Shown: positions 46,913 through 55,725, numbered from the stretch's first letter. The stretch: DNA of 64,000 bases from CBFDBF01 sp050287965 (GCA_050287965.1 JBNKCX010000003.1:62001-126000), one strand, 5' to 3'. Numbers and translations: made by a program. The notes: generated by a model from the sequence alone, not told the origin.

Positions 46913-46995
46913 AAGTTTATAGTTATCAGGTAGGGCGGGCTATGCCTGCCTTTTTTCCAACTACCAACTACCAACTTCTAACTTCTAACTTCTAA
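46901..46995. repeat. Short-period repeat with inverted ends between tyrA and the CbiM-like gene
   Basis: GTTGGTAG at 46901-46908 pairs with CTACCAAC at 46961-46968. The right side continues with CTACCAA units and a run of CTTCTAA units. A related trace (CTTCTAACTCCTAACTTC) occurs at 53811-53828. Confidence 0.6.
46934..46956 (+). terminator. Terminator after tyrA
   Basis: A 7-bp stem GGCGGGC / GCCTGCC with one G-T pair and a TAT loop is followed by six T residues. It ends the serA-pheA-hisC-tyrA transcript before the convergent CbiM-like gene. Confidence 0.75.
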
Positions 46996-47661
46996 CTATT
47001 TCCCCTGAATATACAGCTCATCGCTGAATGAAGGTATCCAGTGCGGCCGATAGCAGACCAGAATGGTAGTGGCCCAACCGTTGATAAAGGCTTCAGGAAA
47101 AAAGATCAGCGGAAAAAAGGGGAGAATGGTATCCGATAGAGTATTGTATTCCACGGCCCCACCGCTGATGAGCATCCATGCGGCGAAGTAGCCGGCAACG
47201 GTGGCGGCGAAGCCGGACGCGATGAAACCGTTCCCCAGGACGTAAATGAAAAAGTTCTTGGGGAGATAGTTGCGGACCAGGATCACAGCGGCCTGGGTCA
47301 GGGTTACCGGAATTATGCCTACCACCAGTTCATTGGCGGAAAAGACCTCCCATTCGATGTTGCCGTTGAGGGTCACTCCAACCAGTGCCAGCGAGGTACC
47401 GATGATGCCGAAGGACCAGCCGAACATGAGGGTGAAGGTGGTTACGCCCAGGAAATGAAACGACAGTTGGTCCAGGGCGGAGCCGCGGATATGCCAGAGG
47501 ATGATAAGCACCACGCAGGAGCCCAGGAAGACGTGTAGCTGCTCTTTATCAATCAGCCGGCGCCAGGGCGCCATCCACAGGGCGGCGATCAGGGTCCCGG
47601 CGTAAAGGATGTTAAGGAGCCATAGAATGGTCCCGGAAAAAAGTTCTCCGTGTAGTTCCAA
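46996..47661 (-). CDS. CbiM-like energy-coupling factor transporter permease (orphan)
   Basis: 221 residues with about six membrane helices. The general plan and IIPVTLTQAAVILVRNYLPK, LPFFPLIFFPEAFINGWATT match CbiM-family permeases of cobalt/nickel ECF transporters. The N terminus is MELHGELFSG; classical CbiM begins with Met-His, where His2 binds the metal, so the metal site here is uncertain. No CbiN, CbiQ or CbiO gene is adjacent. It lies on the minus strand between tyrA and aroA, interrupting a conserved operon. No riboswitch was seen upstream. The remaining 284 bases to aroA hold both divergent promoters and no other gene. Confidence 0.75.
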   Translation of the reverse strand: MELHGELFSGTILWLLNILYAGTLIAALWMAPWRRLIDKEQLHVFLGSCVVLIILWHIRGSALDQLSFHFLGVTTFTLMFGWSFGIIGTSLALVGVTLNGNIEWEVFSANELVVGIIPVTLTQAAVILVRNYLPKNFFIYVLGNGFIASGFAATVAGYFAAWMLISGGAVEYNTLSDTILPFFPLIFFPEAFINGWATTILVCYRPHWIPSFSDELYIQGK

Positions 47662-47945
47662 GTCGTAGCCTTTGTCGGATGATTGTCGGGGTGATAACAG
47701 GCAAGTGGTTTAGGGTGTTGATCCTCGGTTTCCGAAAAATAGGATCGCAATAAAGGTTCGTGAGTTCAAAGATAATTCGCAATGGCCTGGCAGATGATTC
47801 CATAGCCGGATTGAGGTTATTTTAGTACACCGAAACGGATCGTGTATGGCCGCATAACTACCTGTTTTTTCAGATCTTTAGGTTTACAAGTTGTGGTTTA
47901 GGCTTTAAGCTTTGGCCCTTTTCCAGGGGTGATGAATACCTACTT

Positions 47946-49286
47946 ATGCCGGAGTCCGAATTGAATTCAACAGACAATCTGGTATTTCGCGTTCGATCCG
48001 GCGGAAAACTTTCCGGTATCCTCCGTGTCCCAGGGGATAAATCCATCTCTCATCGCTCCATCATGCTCGGCTCTCTGGCGGAGGGGACGACCCGGATAAA
48101 CGGATTTCTTGAGGGGGAGGACAGCCTGGCCACCCTCAACGCCTTTCGCTGCATGGGTGTAAACATTATCGGTCCTGATGCCGGAAGGGTGGTGATCGAA
48201 GGCGTGGGTATGTTTGGTCTGAGACGGCCGGACGTCCCCCTGGATCTGGGGAATTCCGGTACCTCCATGCGGCTGCTCGCGGGTCTTTTGGCGGGGCAGG
48301 TGTTTGATACGGTCCTGGTGGGTGACTCTTCTCTCTCCGGGCGACCTATGCGCCGTGTCACGGAGCCCCTTGCACTCATGGGTGCCAAAATTACCGCCAC
48401 CGGTGAAGGAACGGCGCCGTTGCGGATCGCCGGAGGTATGGCATTGACCGGCGTCGATTATCAAATGCCCATGGCCAGCGCGCAGGTGAAGTCCTCGCTG
48501 CTCCTGGCCGGCCTTTATGCCACGGGTCGGACCTGTGTGACCGAACCGGCGCCTACCCGTGACCACACCGAGCGCATGTTGCAGGGGTTCGGTTACCCGG
48601 TGGAACGGCGGGACAACCGGATCTGTGTCGAGGGTGGGGGAAAACTGACCGCCTGCGATCTTGATGTGCCGGCGGATATATCTTCCGCCGCATTCTTCCT
48701 GGTGGGCGCCGCCATAGCGGAAGGTTCGGATCTGACGTTACGCCACGTGGGGGTCAATCCGACCCGGGATGGTGTGATCACTATCCTGCGACTGATGGGA
48801 GCGGATATTGAAATCCACAACAGACGCGAGGTGGGGGGAGAGCCGGTGGCGGATCTCCATGTGCGCTCCAGCGCGTTGCGGGGTATCCACATTCCGAAGG
48901 AACTGGTACCCCTTGCCATCGACGAATTCCCCGCCCTGTTTATTGCCGCTGCCTGTGCCGACGGTGAAACGGTACTGACCGGCGCCGAAGAACTGCGGGT
49001 AAAAGAGAGTGATCGGATCCAGGTCATGGCGGAAGGTATGGCCGGCCTCGGGATAGAGGTGGAGCCCCGGCCGGATGGCATCGTGATCCAAGGGGGCGGT
49101 TTTAACGGGGGAACGGTGGAAAGCCACGGTGATCACCGGATTGCCATGGCGTTCGCCATCGCCGCGTTACGTGCCGACGGCGAGATCCGGATTAACGAAT
49201 GCGCTAACGTAAACACCTCATTCCCGGGTTTTGTGGAACTGGCAACGGATGCGGGGCTTTCCATCGTGGCCGGAGCGGGGGAGTGA
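47946..49286 (+). CDS. aroA: 3-phosphoshikimate 1-carboxyvinyltransferase (EPSP synthase)
   Basis: 446 residues. PGDKSISHRSIMLGSLAEG binds shikimate-3-phosphate, DLGNSGTSMRLLAGLLAG is the PEP-binding loop, and ELRVKESDRI plus SHGDHRIAMAFAIA close the active site. The enzyme makes EPSP in the shikimate pathway. The GNSGTSMRLL wording of the loop differs from the class I GNAGTAMRP, placing it in another EPSPS class. It must have its own promoter because of the CbiM-like insertion upstream. It overlaps cmk by four bases. Confidence 0.96.
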   Translation: MPESELNSTDNLVFRVRSGGKLSGILRVPGDKSISHRSIMLGSLAEGTTRINGFLEGEDSLATLNAFRCMGVNIIGPDAGRVVIEGVGMFGLRRPDVPLDLGNSGTSMRLLAGLLAGQVFDTVLVGDSSLSGRPMRRVTEPLALMGAKITATGEGTAPLRIAGGMALTGVDYQMPMASAQVKSSLLLAGLYATGRTCVTEPAPTRDHTERMLQGFGYPVERRDNRICVEGGGKLTACDLDVPADISSAAFFLVGAAIAEGSDLTLRHVGVNPTRDGVITILRLMGADIEIHNRREVGGEPVADLHVRSSALRGIHIPKELVPLAIDEFPALFIAAACADGETVLTGAEELRVKESDRIQVMAEGMAGLGIEVEPRPDGIVIQGGGFNGGTVESHGDHRIAMAFAIAALRADGEIRINECANVNTSFPGFVELATDAGLSIVAGAGE

Positions 49287-49957
49287 TCGTGCAGCGGATA
49301 ATCACTATCGACGGTCCCAGCGGGTCTGGAAAGGGGACCATCGCGGAGAGGCTGGCGAAGCGTTTGGGGTGGTATTGTCTCGATAGCGGCGCCCTCTATC
49401 GACTGGTGGGTTTGGCGGCCGAACGTGCGGGCATCGGCCTTGATCAGGCGGATAAACTGGCGGAACTTGCGCGTTCCATGCGGGCGGAGTTCAGGGACGG
49501 CCACGTGTATCTGGAAGGTGAGGATGTCAGTGTGGCCATCCGTACCGAAGGGGCAGGCAACGCCGCCTCAAAAGTGGCGGCGCTGCCCGAGGTGCGCGAG
49601 GCGTTATTGGCCTGGCAACGGGCCTACGCCAGGGCGCCGGGATTGGTTGCCGACGGGCGGGATATGGGCAGCGTGGTCTTTCCCCGGGCGCAGGTAAAGA
49701 TATTTCTTACCGCCAGCGCCGAAGAAAGGGCTCGACGTCGCTATAACCAGTTGAAAGAAAAAGGATTAGATGTTAATTTAGCGCACCTCCTTGCGGAGAT
49801 CCGTGAACGGGATGACCGGGATCGGAACCGCAGTGTGGCGCCACTGATAGCACCGGCCGCAGCGCTAGAAGTGGAGTCAACGACACTTACCATCGATGAG
49901 GTGTTTGAGCGGGTGATGGAGAAGGTGTATAGCGCCTTTCCGGATCTCAAAAACTAG
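49283..49957 (+). CDS. cmk: Cytidylate kinase
   Basis: 224 residues. The P-loop is TIDGPSGSGKGTIAERLAKR, DSGALYR binds CMP and DGRDMGSVVFPRAQVKIFL is a conserved core segment. It phosphorylates CMP and dCMP. The start is GTG, either 49283 (overlapping the aroA stop) or 49289; GGAG and GGGGGA sites upstream fit both. It is followed by rpsA in the order common to gammaproteobacteria. Confidence 0.96.
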   Translation: MIVQRIITIDGPSGSGKGTIAERLAKRLGWYCLDSGALYRLVGLAAERAGIGLDQADKLAELARSMRAEFRDGHVYLEGEDVSVAIRTEGAGNAASKVAALPEVREALLAWQRAYARAPGLVADGRDMGSVVFPRAQVKIFLTASAEERARRRYNQLKEKGLDVNLAHLLAEIRERDDRDRNRSVAPLIAPAAALEVESTTLTIDEVFERVMEKVYSAFPDLKN

Positions 49958-50065
49958 GTGGGCTCGCCGCGGATAGGAACCGGTGAGCCTTTTCGTTTAA
50001 CCACAACCGTCGGCTTGCGGAGCAGGCCCGACGAAAGATGCGGCAGCATCAGGAATAGTTAACTC

Positions 50066-51742
50066 ATGACCGAAAGCTTTGCAGAACTTTTTGAACAGAG
50101 TGTAGCGAACACTCAGCTGAAACCCGGCGCCATTGTAATTGGCACCGTACTTGAAATAACCGATGACTCGGTAATCGTAAACGCCGGACTGAAATCAGAA
50201 GGCGTTATCCCCAAAGCCCAGTTTCTGAACAACGACGGCCAACTCGAAGTCGTCGTTGGTGACCAGGTGGAAGTGGCCCTGGATACCGTGGAAGACGGTT
50301 TCGGAGCCACCCGCCTTTCGCGTGACAAGGCCAAGCGCAATCAGGCTTGGCAGTTCCTGGAAAAGGCTTTCGAGGCGGAAGAGATGGTCGTTGGTCGCAT
50401 CAACGGCAAGGTAAAGGGTGGATTCACCGTGGAATTGGGTGAGATCCGTGCCTTCCTGCCGGGATCGCTGGTCGACGTACGTCCGGTACGGGACACCTCC
50501 TACCTTGAGGGCAAGGACCTTGAGTTTAAGGTAATAAAGCTGGATCGCCGCCGCAACAACGTGGTGGTTTCCCGCCGCGCCGTGGTTGAAAGCGAATACA
50601 GCGCAGAGCGCGATGAACTGCTCGAGAGCCTGGAAGAAGGCATGGAGGTCAAGGGTATCGTCAAGAACCTGACCGATTACGGCGCCTTTGTGGATCTCGG
50701 CGGTATCGACGGACTGTTGCACATCACCGACATGGCCTGGAAGCGCGTCAAGCATCCCTCCGAGGTCGTGGAAATCGGTGACGAGGTAACGGTTAAGGTT
50801 CTCAAGTTCGATCGTGACAAGCAACGGGTCTCCCTTGGTCTGAAGCAAATGGGTGACGATCCGTGGGTCAATCTGGCGCGCCGTTATCCGGAGAACACCC
50901 GTCTCTTCGGTAAGATCACCAACCTCGCCGACTACGGCTGTTTCGTGGAGATCGAGGAAGGGGTCGAAGGCTTGGTCCACGTTTCCGAAATGGATTGGAC
51001 CAACAAAAACATCCACCCCTCCAAGCTGGTGCAACTGGGTGATGAGGTGGAAGTGGTGGTTCTGGATATCGACGAAGAGCGTCGCCGGATCTCACTGGGC
51101 ATGAAACAGTGCCAGACCAATCCCTGGGAGGAGTTCGCGGCTACCCACAAGAAGGGTGATCACGTTACCGGCAAGATCAAGTCCATTACCGATTTCGGTA
51201 TTTTTATCGGTCTGGACGGCGGGATCGACGGTCTGGTTCATCTTTCCGATATTTCCTGGGAAGAGCCCGGGGAAGAGGCTGTCCGCAACTTCAAGAAGGG
51301 ACAGGATCTGGAAACCGTGGTGTTGTCCGTTGATCCGGAGCGGGAGCGTATCTCCCTTGGGGTCAAGCATCTCGATAAAGACCCCTTCTCCAGCTACGTA
51401 GGCACCCATTCCAAGGGCAGCGTCGTAACGGGTACTGTGAAAGAAGTGGACGCCAAAGGTGCGGTGATTACCCTGGCGGAAGGTGTCGAGGGTTACCTGC
51501 GGGCCTCCGAGCTCTCCCGTGATCGGGTGGAAGATGCCCGTACCCTGCTGAAAGAGGGCAGTGAAGTAGAGGCCAAGTTCATGGGGGTTGACCGCAAGAA
51601 CCGCACTATCTCACTTTCCATCAAAGCGAAGGATGCGGAAGAGGAACAAGCGGCAATCAAGAGTTATGCCCCTGGAACCCAGACCGGTACTGCAACTCTT
51701 GGTGATGTGCTGAAGGATCAGATGGGAGACGGCGAAGAGTAG
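50066..51742 (+). CDS. rpsA: 30S ribosomal protein S1
   Basis: 558 residues with six S1 RNA-binding repeats; the last four show the classic GxVxxxxDFGxFV-type pattern (VKNLTDYGAFVDLGGIDGLL, ITNLADYGCFVEIEEGVEGL, IKSITDFGIFIGLDGGIDGL). It binds mRNA leaders on the small ribosomal subunit. The gene has a 108-base leader after cmk containing a short CGTCGG/CCGACG inverted repeat, a possible site for autogenous control, as known for S1 elsewhere. It is followed by a stable hairpin and ihfB. Confidence 0.98.
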   Translation: MTESFAELFEQSVANTQLKPGAIVIGTVLEITDDSVIVNAGLKSEGVIPKAQFLNNDGQLEVVVGDQVEVALDTVEDGFGATRLSRDKAKRNQAWQFLEKAFEAEEMVVGRINGKVKGGFTVELGEIRAFLPGSLVDVRPVRDTSYLEGKDLEFKVIKLDRRRNNVVVSRRAVVESEYSAERDELLESLEEGMEVKGIVKNLTDYGAFVDLGGIDGLLHITDMAWKRVKHPSEVVEIGDEVTVKVLKFDRDKQRVSLGLKQMGDDPWVNLARRYPENTRLFGKITNLADYGCFVEIEEGVEGLVHVSEMDWTNKNIHPSKLVQLGDEVEVVVLDIDEERRRISLGMKQCQTNPWEEFAATHKKGDHVTGKIKSITDFGIFIGLDGGIDGLVHLSDISWEEPGEEAVRNFKKGQDLETVVLSVDPERERISLGVKHLDKDPFSSYVGTHSKGSVVTGTVKEVDAKGAVITLAEGVEGYLRASELSRDRVEDARTLLKEGSEVEAKFMGVDRKNRTISLSIKAKDAEEEQAAIKSYAPGTQTGTATLGDVLKDQMGDGEE

Positions 51743-51772
51743 GACTCGTCTTTGGTAATAATCACGAAATTG

Positions 51773-51794
51773 CCCGGGGCCGCAAGGTCCCGGG
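51773..51794 (+). other. Stable GNRA-loop hairpin between rpsA and ihfB
   Basis: A 9-bp stem CCCGGGGCC / GGTCCCGGG, with one G-T pair, closes a GCAA tetraloop. No T-run follows, so it is more likely an RNA-stabilising or processing hairpin than a terminator. Confidence 0.6.
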
Positions 51795-51818
51795 TGTTGC
51801 CTGAGGGGAAAAATAAGA

Positions 51819-52127
51819 ATGACAAAATCTGAATTGATTGATGTCATCGCAAAGGAACAGAGTCATCTTGTCTACCGCGATGTGGAGCTTGCGGTCAAAT
51901 GCATGCTCGAACACATGAGCCAGGCGCTGGCGTCCGGGGAGCGGATTGAGATCCGCGGCTTCGGTAGTTTTTCGCTCCACTATCGTCCACCACGGCAGGG
52001 TCGCAACCCGAAGACCGGTGCGTCAGTGGCGCTGGCGGGAAAGTATGTCCCACATTTCAAACCGGGTAAGGAATTGCGCGAGCGCGTGAACGACGGTTTC
52101 CAGCATCAGTCGAAGGAAGAAGACTAA
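51819..52127 (+). CDS. ihfB: Integration host factor beta subunit
   Basis: 102 residues. MTKSELIDVIAKEQ, GERIEIRGFGSFSL and RPPRQGRNPKTGASV are hallmark segments, with the DNA-intercalating Pro in GRNPKTG. It pairs with IhfA to bend DNA. Position after rpsA is the standard gammaproteobacterial arrangement. IHF often assists sigma-54 promoters, and one such promoter lies about 1.8 kb downstream, but a direct link is not shown. Confidence 0.96.
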   Translation: MTKSELIDVIAKEQSHLVYRDVELAVKCMLEHMSQALASGERIEIRGFGSFSLHYRPPRQGRNPKTGASVALAGKYVPHFKPGKELRERVNDGFQHQSKEED

Positions 52128-52173
52128 CGATAATTGTTAAAGTCCACTCCTGCGGCGACGGAGTGGCACCGCG

Positions 52174-53553
52174 ATGAGCCAGTTACTGCAAGCGGTCCCC
52201 TATCATCGGGACACTGCCCGTCTGTTCGAGGCGATCAATGACGGGCCTTGGGCGGTTTTTCTGGACAGCGGCCGGCCGGGTTCCACCGGCGGGCGCTTTG
52301 ATATCCTGGCAGCACAACCCATGACTACCCTGGTTACCCGGGGGACGTCCACCCGTATCACCACCAAAGAGTTGTCCAGGGAGTCTGCTGAAGATCCCTT
52401 TCGGCTGCTGCGTGACGCCCTGTGCCCGATAACCGCCCTTGATCCGACGCTGCCTTTTAACGGCGGCGCCATAGGATACTTCGGCTATGATCTGGCCTGG
52501 CGGCTGGAGCGCCTGCCGGTTATTACGGCTGACGATATCGGAATGCCGGACATGGCCGTGGGTATCTACGACTGGGCGCTGGTGGTGGACCACCAGGAGC
52601 AACAGAGCTGGCTGGTGGGGCAGGGCAGGGATCCGGCTACCCATACCCGATGGCCTGAGTTGATAGATACCTTTTCCTCACCCCCGGAGCCGCGGTCAGG
52701 GCGGCGTTTTATACTCCGGGGGGCTGTCTCTTCCAATCTTACCGAGGAACAGTATCGCGATGCCTTTAGTCGTATAAAGAGATATATCCACGATGGTGAC
52801 TGTTATCAGGTGAATTTCGCTCAGCGCTTTACGGCGCCGGTATCCGGTGATCCCTGGACGGCATATAAGGCCCTGCGCAGTGAAAACCCTGTTCCTTACG
52901 GCGCCTATCTCCACCTCGCCGAAGGGGAGGTTCTGAGCTGCTCTCCCGAGCGATTTTTGCGGGTGAAAGAGGGGTTGGTAGAGACGAAACCGATTAAAGG
53001 GACCCGGCCCCGGGGAAAGGGGATGGATGAGGATCGGCGGTTGCTGGAAGAGCTGAGATTGAGCGCCAAGGACCGGGCCGAGAACCTGATGATAGTCGAC
53101 CTGCTTCGCAATGATCTGGGCAAGAGCTGCGAAACCGGCAGCATCGAAGTGCCGCGACTGTTCGAGGTGGAGAGCTTCGCTACCGTGCACCATCTGGTCA
53201 GCACGGTTACCGGCAGATTGGCGGAGGGAAAGGATGCGGTCTCGCTGCTGCGGGGCTGTTTTCCGGGAGGTTCCATAACTGGCACCCCGAAACTACGTGC
53301 CATGGAGATCATTGAAGAGCTGGAGCCGAGTCGTCGTGGCGTCTATTGCGGTGCCATCGGATACATGGGATTTAACGGCGCAATGGATACCAATATTGCG
53401 ATACGTACCCTGGTACACCGCAACGACACCCTGTTTTTCTCCGCCGGCGGAGGCATCGTTGCTGATTCGGAGATGGAATCGGAATACCAGGAGACCTTTG
53501 ACAAGGCCGCCGCCGTGTTGAACATGTTGCAGAGATCAATCATCTCCGAATGA
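52174..53553 (+). CDS. pabB: Aminodeoxychorismate synthase component I
   Basis: 459 residues. The motif ETKPIKGTRPRG carries the lysine (PIKGT) that separates PabB from anthranilate synthase TrpE, which has PIAGT. DLLRNDLGKSCETGSIEV, GGSITGTPKLRAMEII and the C-terminal FSAGGGIVADSEMESEYQET are conserved chorismate-binding segments. It makes aminodeoxychorismate for folate synthesis, drawing on the chorismate made by the upstream aroA pathway. The glutamine amidotransferase PabA is not in the window. Confidence 0.94.
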   Translation: MSQLLQAVPYHRDTARLFEAINDGPWAVFLDSGRPGSTGGRFDILAAQPMTTLVTRGTSTRITTKELSRESAEDPFRLLRDALCPITALDPTLPFNGGAIGYFGYDLAWRLERLPVITADDIGMPDMAVGIYDWALVVDHQEQQSWLVGQGRDPATHTRWPELIDTFSSPPEPRSGRRFILRGAVSSNLTEEQYRDAFSRIKRYIHDGDCYQVNFAQRFTAPVSGDPWTAYKALRSENPVPYGAYLHLAEGEVLSCSPERFLRVKEGLVETKPIKGTRPRGKGMDEDRRLLEELRLSAKDRAENLMIVDLLRNDLGKSCETGSIEVPRLFEVESFATVHHLVSTVTGRLAEGKDAVSLLRGCFPGGSITGTPKLRAMEIIEELEPSRRGVYCGAIGYMGFNGAMDTNIAIRTLVHRNDTLFFSAGGGIVADSEMESEYQETFDKAAAVLNMLQRSIISE

Positions 53554-53566
53554 TACGAAGGCGAAT

Positions 53567-53785
53567 ATGTACACCAAGCGGATTCAGGACTGTATTGAGG
53601 CTATTTGCGCCAAGGGCTGTCAGGCGGTGAGGGATGATATGGTTCAGCTGGAGCGCGGTCAGAGACCGCCGGAAGCGGCTGAGCTCGACGTGGATGAGCT
53701 ACGGATGGTGGTCAGGGAACTGAAATCAATCATGGCGGTTTATGGCGATACCTGCCGTCCGCGCAAACGACGGACGAGGGGGTAG
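53567..53785 (+). CDS. Small conserved-looking protein of unknown function
   Basis: 72 residues, charged and helical by composition (IQDCIEAICAKGCQAVRDDM, ELDVDELRMVVRELKSIM), with a basic tail KRRTRG. No signal or membrane segment. It starts 13 bases after pabB with AAGG upstream and is probably co-transcribed. Two cysteines near the N terminus (C-x4-C-x3-C pattern) are notable but do not match a known metal site. Confidence 0.6.
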   Translation: MYTKRIQDCIEAICAKGCQAVRDDMVQLERGQRPPEAAELDVDELRMVVRELKSIMAVYGDTCRPRKRRTRG

Positions 53786-53950
53786 ACGACCTACTCGGCT
53801 GATTCCCACCTTCTAACTCCTAACTTCATGACATTACTGTCAGTACCGGTGATTTCTGCTGTCAACAAATTTTACACTCCCTCTGATTGACGTTGAACAA
53901 CTTTTACTAACTAACTGATAAACAAGTAATTAATATGCAATAGACGGCTA

Positions 53951-53965
53951 TGGCACAGGACTTGC
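53951..53965 (+). promoter_or_regulatory. Sigma-54 promoter of the PEP-CTERM gene
   Basis: TGGCAC-AGGAC-TTGC matches the -24/-12 consensus TGGCAC-N5-TTGC at every fixed base. It lies 54 bases before the start codon in an AT-rich 234-base gap that has no gene. PEP-CTERM genes are known to be driven by sigma-54 with the PrsK/PrsR pair in exosortase-carrying bacteria. Confidence 0.85.
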
Positions 53966-54019
53966 TTTTGTGACCTGTATCACATTATCTATTTTCAACT
54001 GAAATTTGGAGTAGTTGAA

Positions 54020-54856
54020 ATGCCGTACAAAAAAGTCCTGTCAGGCATAGCGCTCGTTTCAGCGCTCGTGGCCACCGGTGCCGTTGCCGGCCCGGTATTC
54101 GACAATCCCAGTTACTCCGCGGATATCACATTCCAGGAGGCCGGTTCCCTTCTCAGCACCAGCATGACCATCACCTACGATGGCGGGAACTACTGGAGTA
54201 CTTCCGGAGGGGGTAACGGCGGAACGCGACTGGCTCAATATGACGGGGCCGGCAATGTTGTCGGCACCTATGCCCCCGGCATCGATTTCAGGTCGATCTT
54301 CACCGATGGAAGCGGCAACGTTTTCGCGCGGGGGTATTCCAGCGCCACAATCTACCAACAGACGGCACCCGGGGTATTCTCCAGCTATCTATCCCTCACC
54401 GGCGGATCATTGGGTAGCCAGTCCTCGGTGGTCATGAATGAAGACGGTCAGTTTGTGGCGATGAATAACGGGAGCGTTTCTGTTTGGGATGCGACGGGGG
54501 CCTTTGATTTTGCGTTCACCCTCAACGGGTACAGCGGCAGTTATCCCACAAACCGGGGCATCGCGGTCGCGGAGGATTACCTGTTCACCTATTACAATCG
54601 GACCCTGTCGGCCTGGGATTATGCAGGCAACCTGCTGGATCAGACCACCCTCGCCGGTGCCGGTACCAGCTTTGATTCCTATTTCAGTCTCTCCTACGCC
54701 AATGATCATTTATTCGTGGTCGATTATGCCCGCGGACTGTGGCGTGGCTACGATATAGGCTTTAGCACCCAGCGGATACCTGAGCCCGGTACCCTGGCGC
54801 TCCTGGGTTTGGGTTTGGCCGCTATCGGTTTTGCCCGGAAAAGGAAACAGGCCTGA
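54020..54856 (+). CDS. PEP-CTERM exported protein, propeller-like
   Basis: 278 residues. A signal peptide (VSALVATGAVAGPVF) opens the protein. The body has repeated short blade-like units (LAQYDGAGNVVGTYAP, VSVWDATGAFDFAF, LSAWDYAGNLLDQT) suggesting a beta-propeller. The C-terminal sorting signal is RIPEPGTLALLGLGLAAIGF followed by ARKRKQA. Proteins of this kind are cleaved by exosortase (EpsH) and exported to the surface or extracellular matrix, usually together with exopolysaccharide. Exosortase is not in the window. Regulation by sigma-54 is supported by the promoter at 53951. A terminator follows directly. Confidence 0.9.
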   Translation: MPYKKVLSGIALVSALVATGAVAGPVFDNPSYSADITFQEAGSLLSTSMTITYDGGNYWSTSGGGNGGTRLAQYDGAGNVVGTYAPGIDFRSIFTDGSGNVFARGYSSATIYQQTAPGVFSSYLSLTGGSLGSQSSVVMNEDGQFVAMNNGSVSVWDATGAFDFAFTLNGYSGSYPTNRGIAVAEDYLFTYYNRTLSAWDYAGNLLDQTTLAGAGTSFDSYFSLSYANDHLFVVDYARGLWRGYDIGFSTQRIPEPGTLALLGLGLAAIGFARKRKQA

Positions 54857-54884
54857 AAAATAATCCAAGAAGGTTTTAACTCGC

Positions 54885-54914
54885 AAACCCCGCCCTGTAA
54901 GGCGGGGTTTTTTG
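54885..54914 (+). terminator. Rho-independent terminator of the PEP-CTERM gene
   Basis: A 10-bp stem AAACCCCGCC / GGCGGGGTTT with loop CTGTAA leads into a T-rich tract. It may act in both directions, since the next gene is convergent and the left arm supplies A residues. Confidence 0.92.
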
Positions 54915-54970
54915 TTTGCAGACGGCACCGGAGCGAATCTGCTCCAGTAGAGAAACCTTGGCGATACAGA

Positions 54971-55660
54971 TCAAAGCAGATTATTCATCTCCTGCTCTAT
55001 ATACGCGGCGCACTCCTTTGGATGCGCCTGAAGGATAAAGTGGGGACCATCCACGACAACAACCCTGATATTGGGAAAGGCCTGTTTGAACTCTGAGGTT
55101 TTGTCCCCGACGAGGAGGTCCTGTTCCGGACGTATGTAAACGACCGGCAATTCCGAAACAGGGCCGTCATATCTGAGCCCGGATATCTGTCTGAGCCGAT
55201 CCTTCAGAACCCGGTCCGGTACCGACTCAATCGCTTTCCTGAACAGCGCTATCAGTCCCGGGTCGGCCCCCCTTCCCAGGAAAAAGGCCCTGATGGCGAA
55301 GGGGGAAAGAGGGGCCCTGGCAAGCAGCTTTATCGGGAGATAGGAGAAGAGCTCCGGCAGCACCACACCGGGGCTGGAAAGAAACGATGCCACGAAAATG
55401 ATTCCCCGCAGGTTGGGATCGCCCCGATGCAGGATATTTGCCGCAATGGGCCCGGAGAAGGATTCCGCAAGCAGTACATAGTTTCGGTCCGGTAGTCGGT
55501 CCGAAACGTATTCAGCAAGAGAATCCGCGTCCTGCCCGCCTTCACACGGAAGCGGGATTACCTCGTATTCCAGGGTGCTCAAGTAAGACAGAAGCGGCGC
55601 AAACAGACAGCCGGTTCCGTCCATGCCTGGTAACAGTATGAGCTTGATGCCTGCTGCCAT
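54971..55660 (-). CDS. Alpha/beta hydrolase
   Basis: 229 residues. LLPGMDGTGCLFAPLLSYL forms the oxyanion-hole region. The nucleophile elbow is LLAESFSGPIA, with Ser67 in an A-x-S-x-S variant of G-x-S-x-G. The acid is Asp in RPEQDLLVGDK and the base is His in VDGPHFILQAHP. No signal peptide is seen, so it is cytosolic. The substrate is unknown. It is convergent with the PEP-CTERM gene. Confidence 0.82.
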   Translation of the reverse strand: MAAGIKLILLPGMDGTGCLFAPLLSYLSTLEYEVIPLPCEGGQDADSLAEYVSDRLPDRNYVLLAESFSGPIAANILHRGDPNLRGIIFVASFLSSPGVVLPELFSYLPIKLLARAPLSPFAIRAFFLGRGADPGLIALFRKAIESVPDRVLKDRLRQISGLRYDGPVSELPVVYIRPEQDLLVGDKTSEFKQAFPNIRVVVVDGPHFILQAHPKECAAYIEQEMNNLL

Positions 55661-55725
55661 CTGGGTATGGTGAAAGCCGGGGCCGGCTGGGAAAGGGTAC
55701 GCCGTTCCCTCTATATCCTGCGGCC

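Noticed and set aside
47662..47945. Cobalamin or metal riboswitch upstream of the CbiM-like gene
   Set aside because: None of the B12-box blocks seen at 62997-63178, nor another riboswitch core, could be found on the minus strand here.
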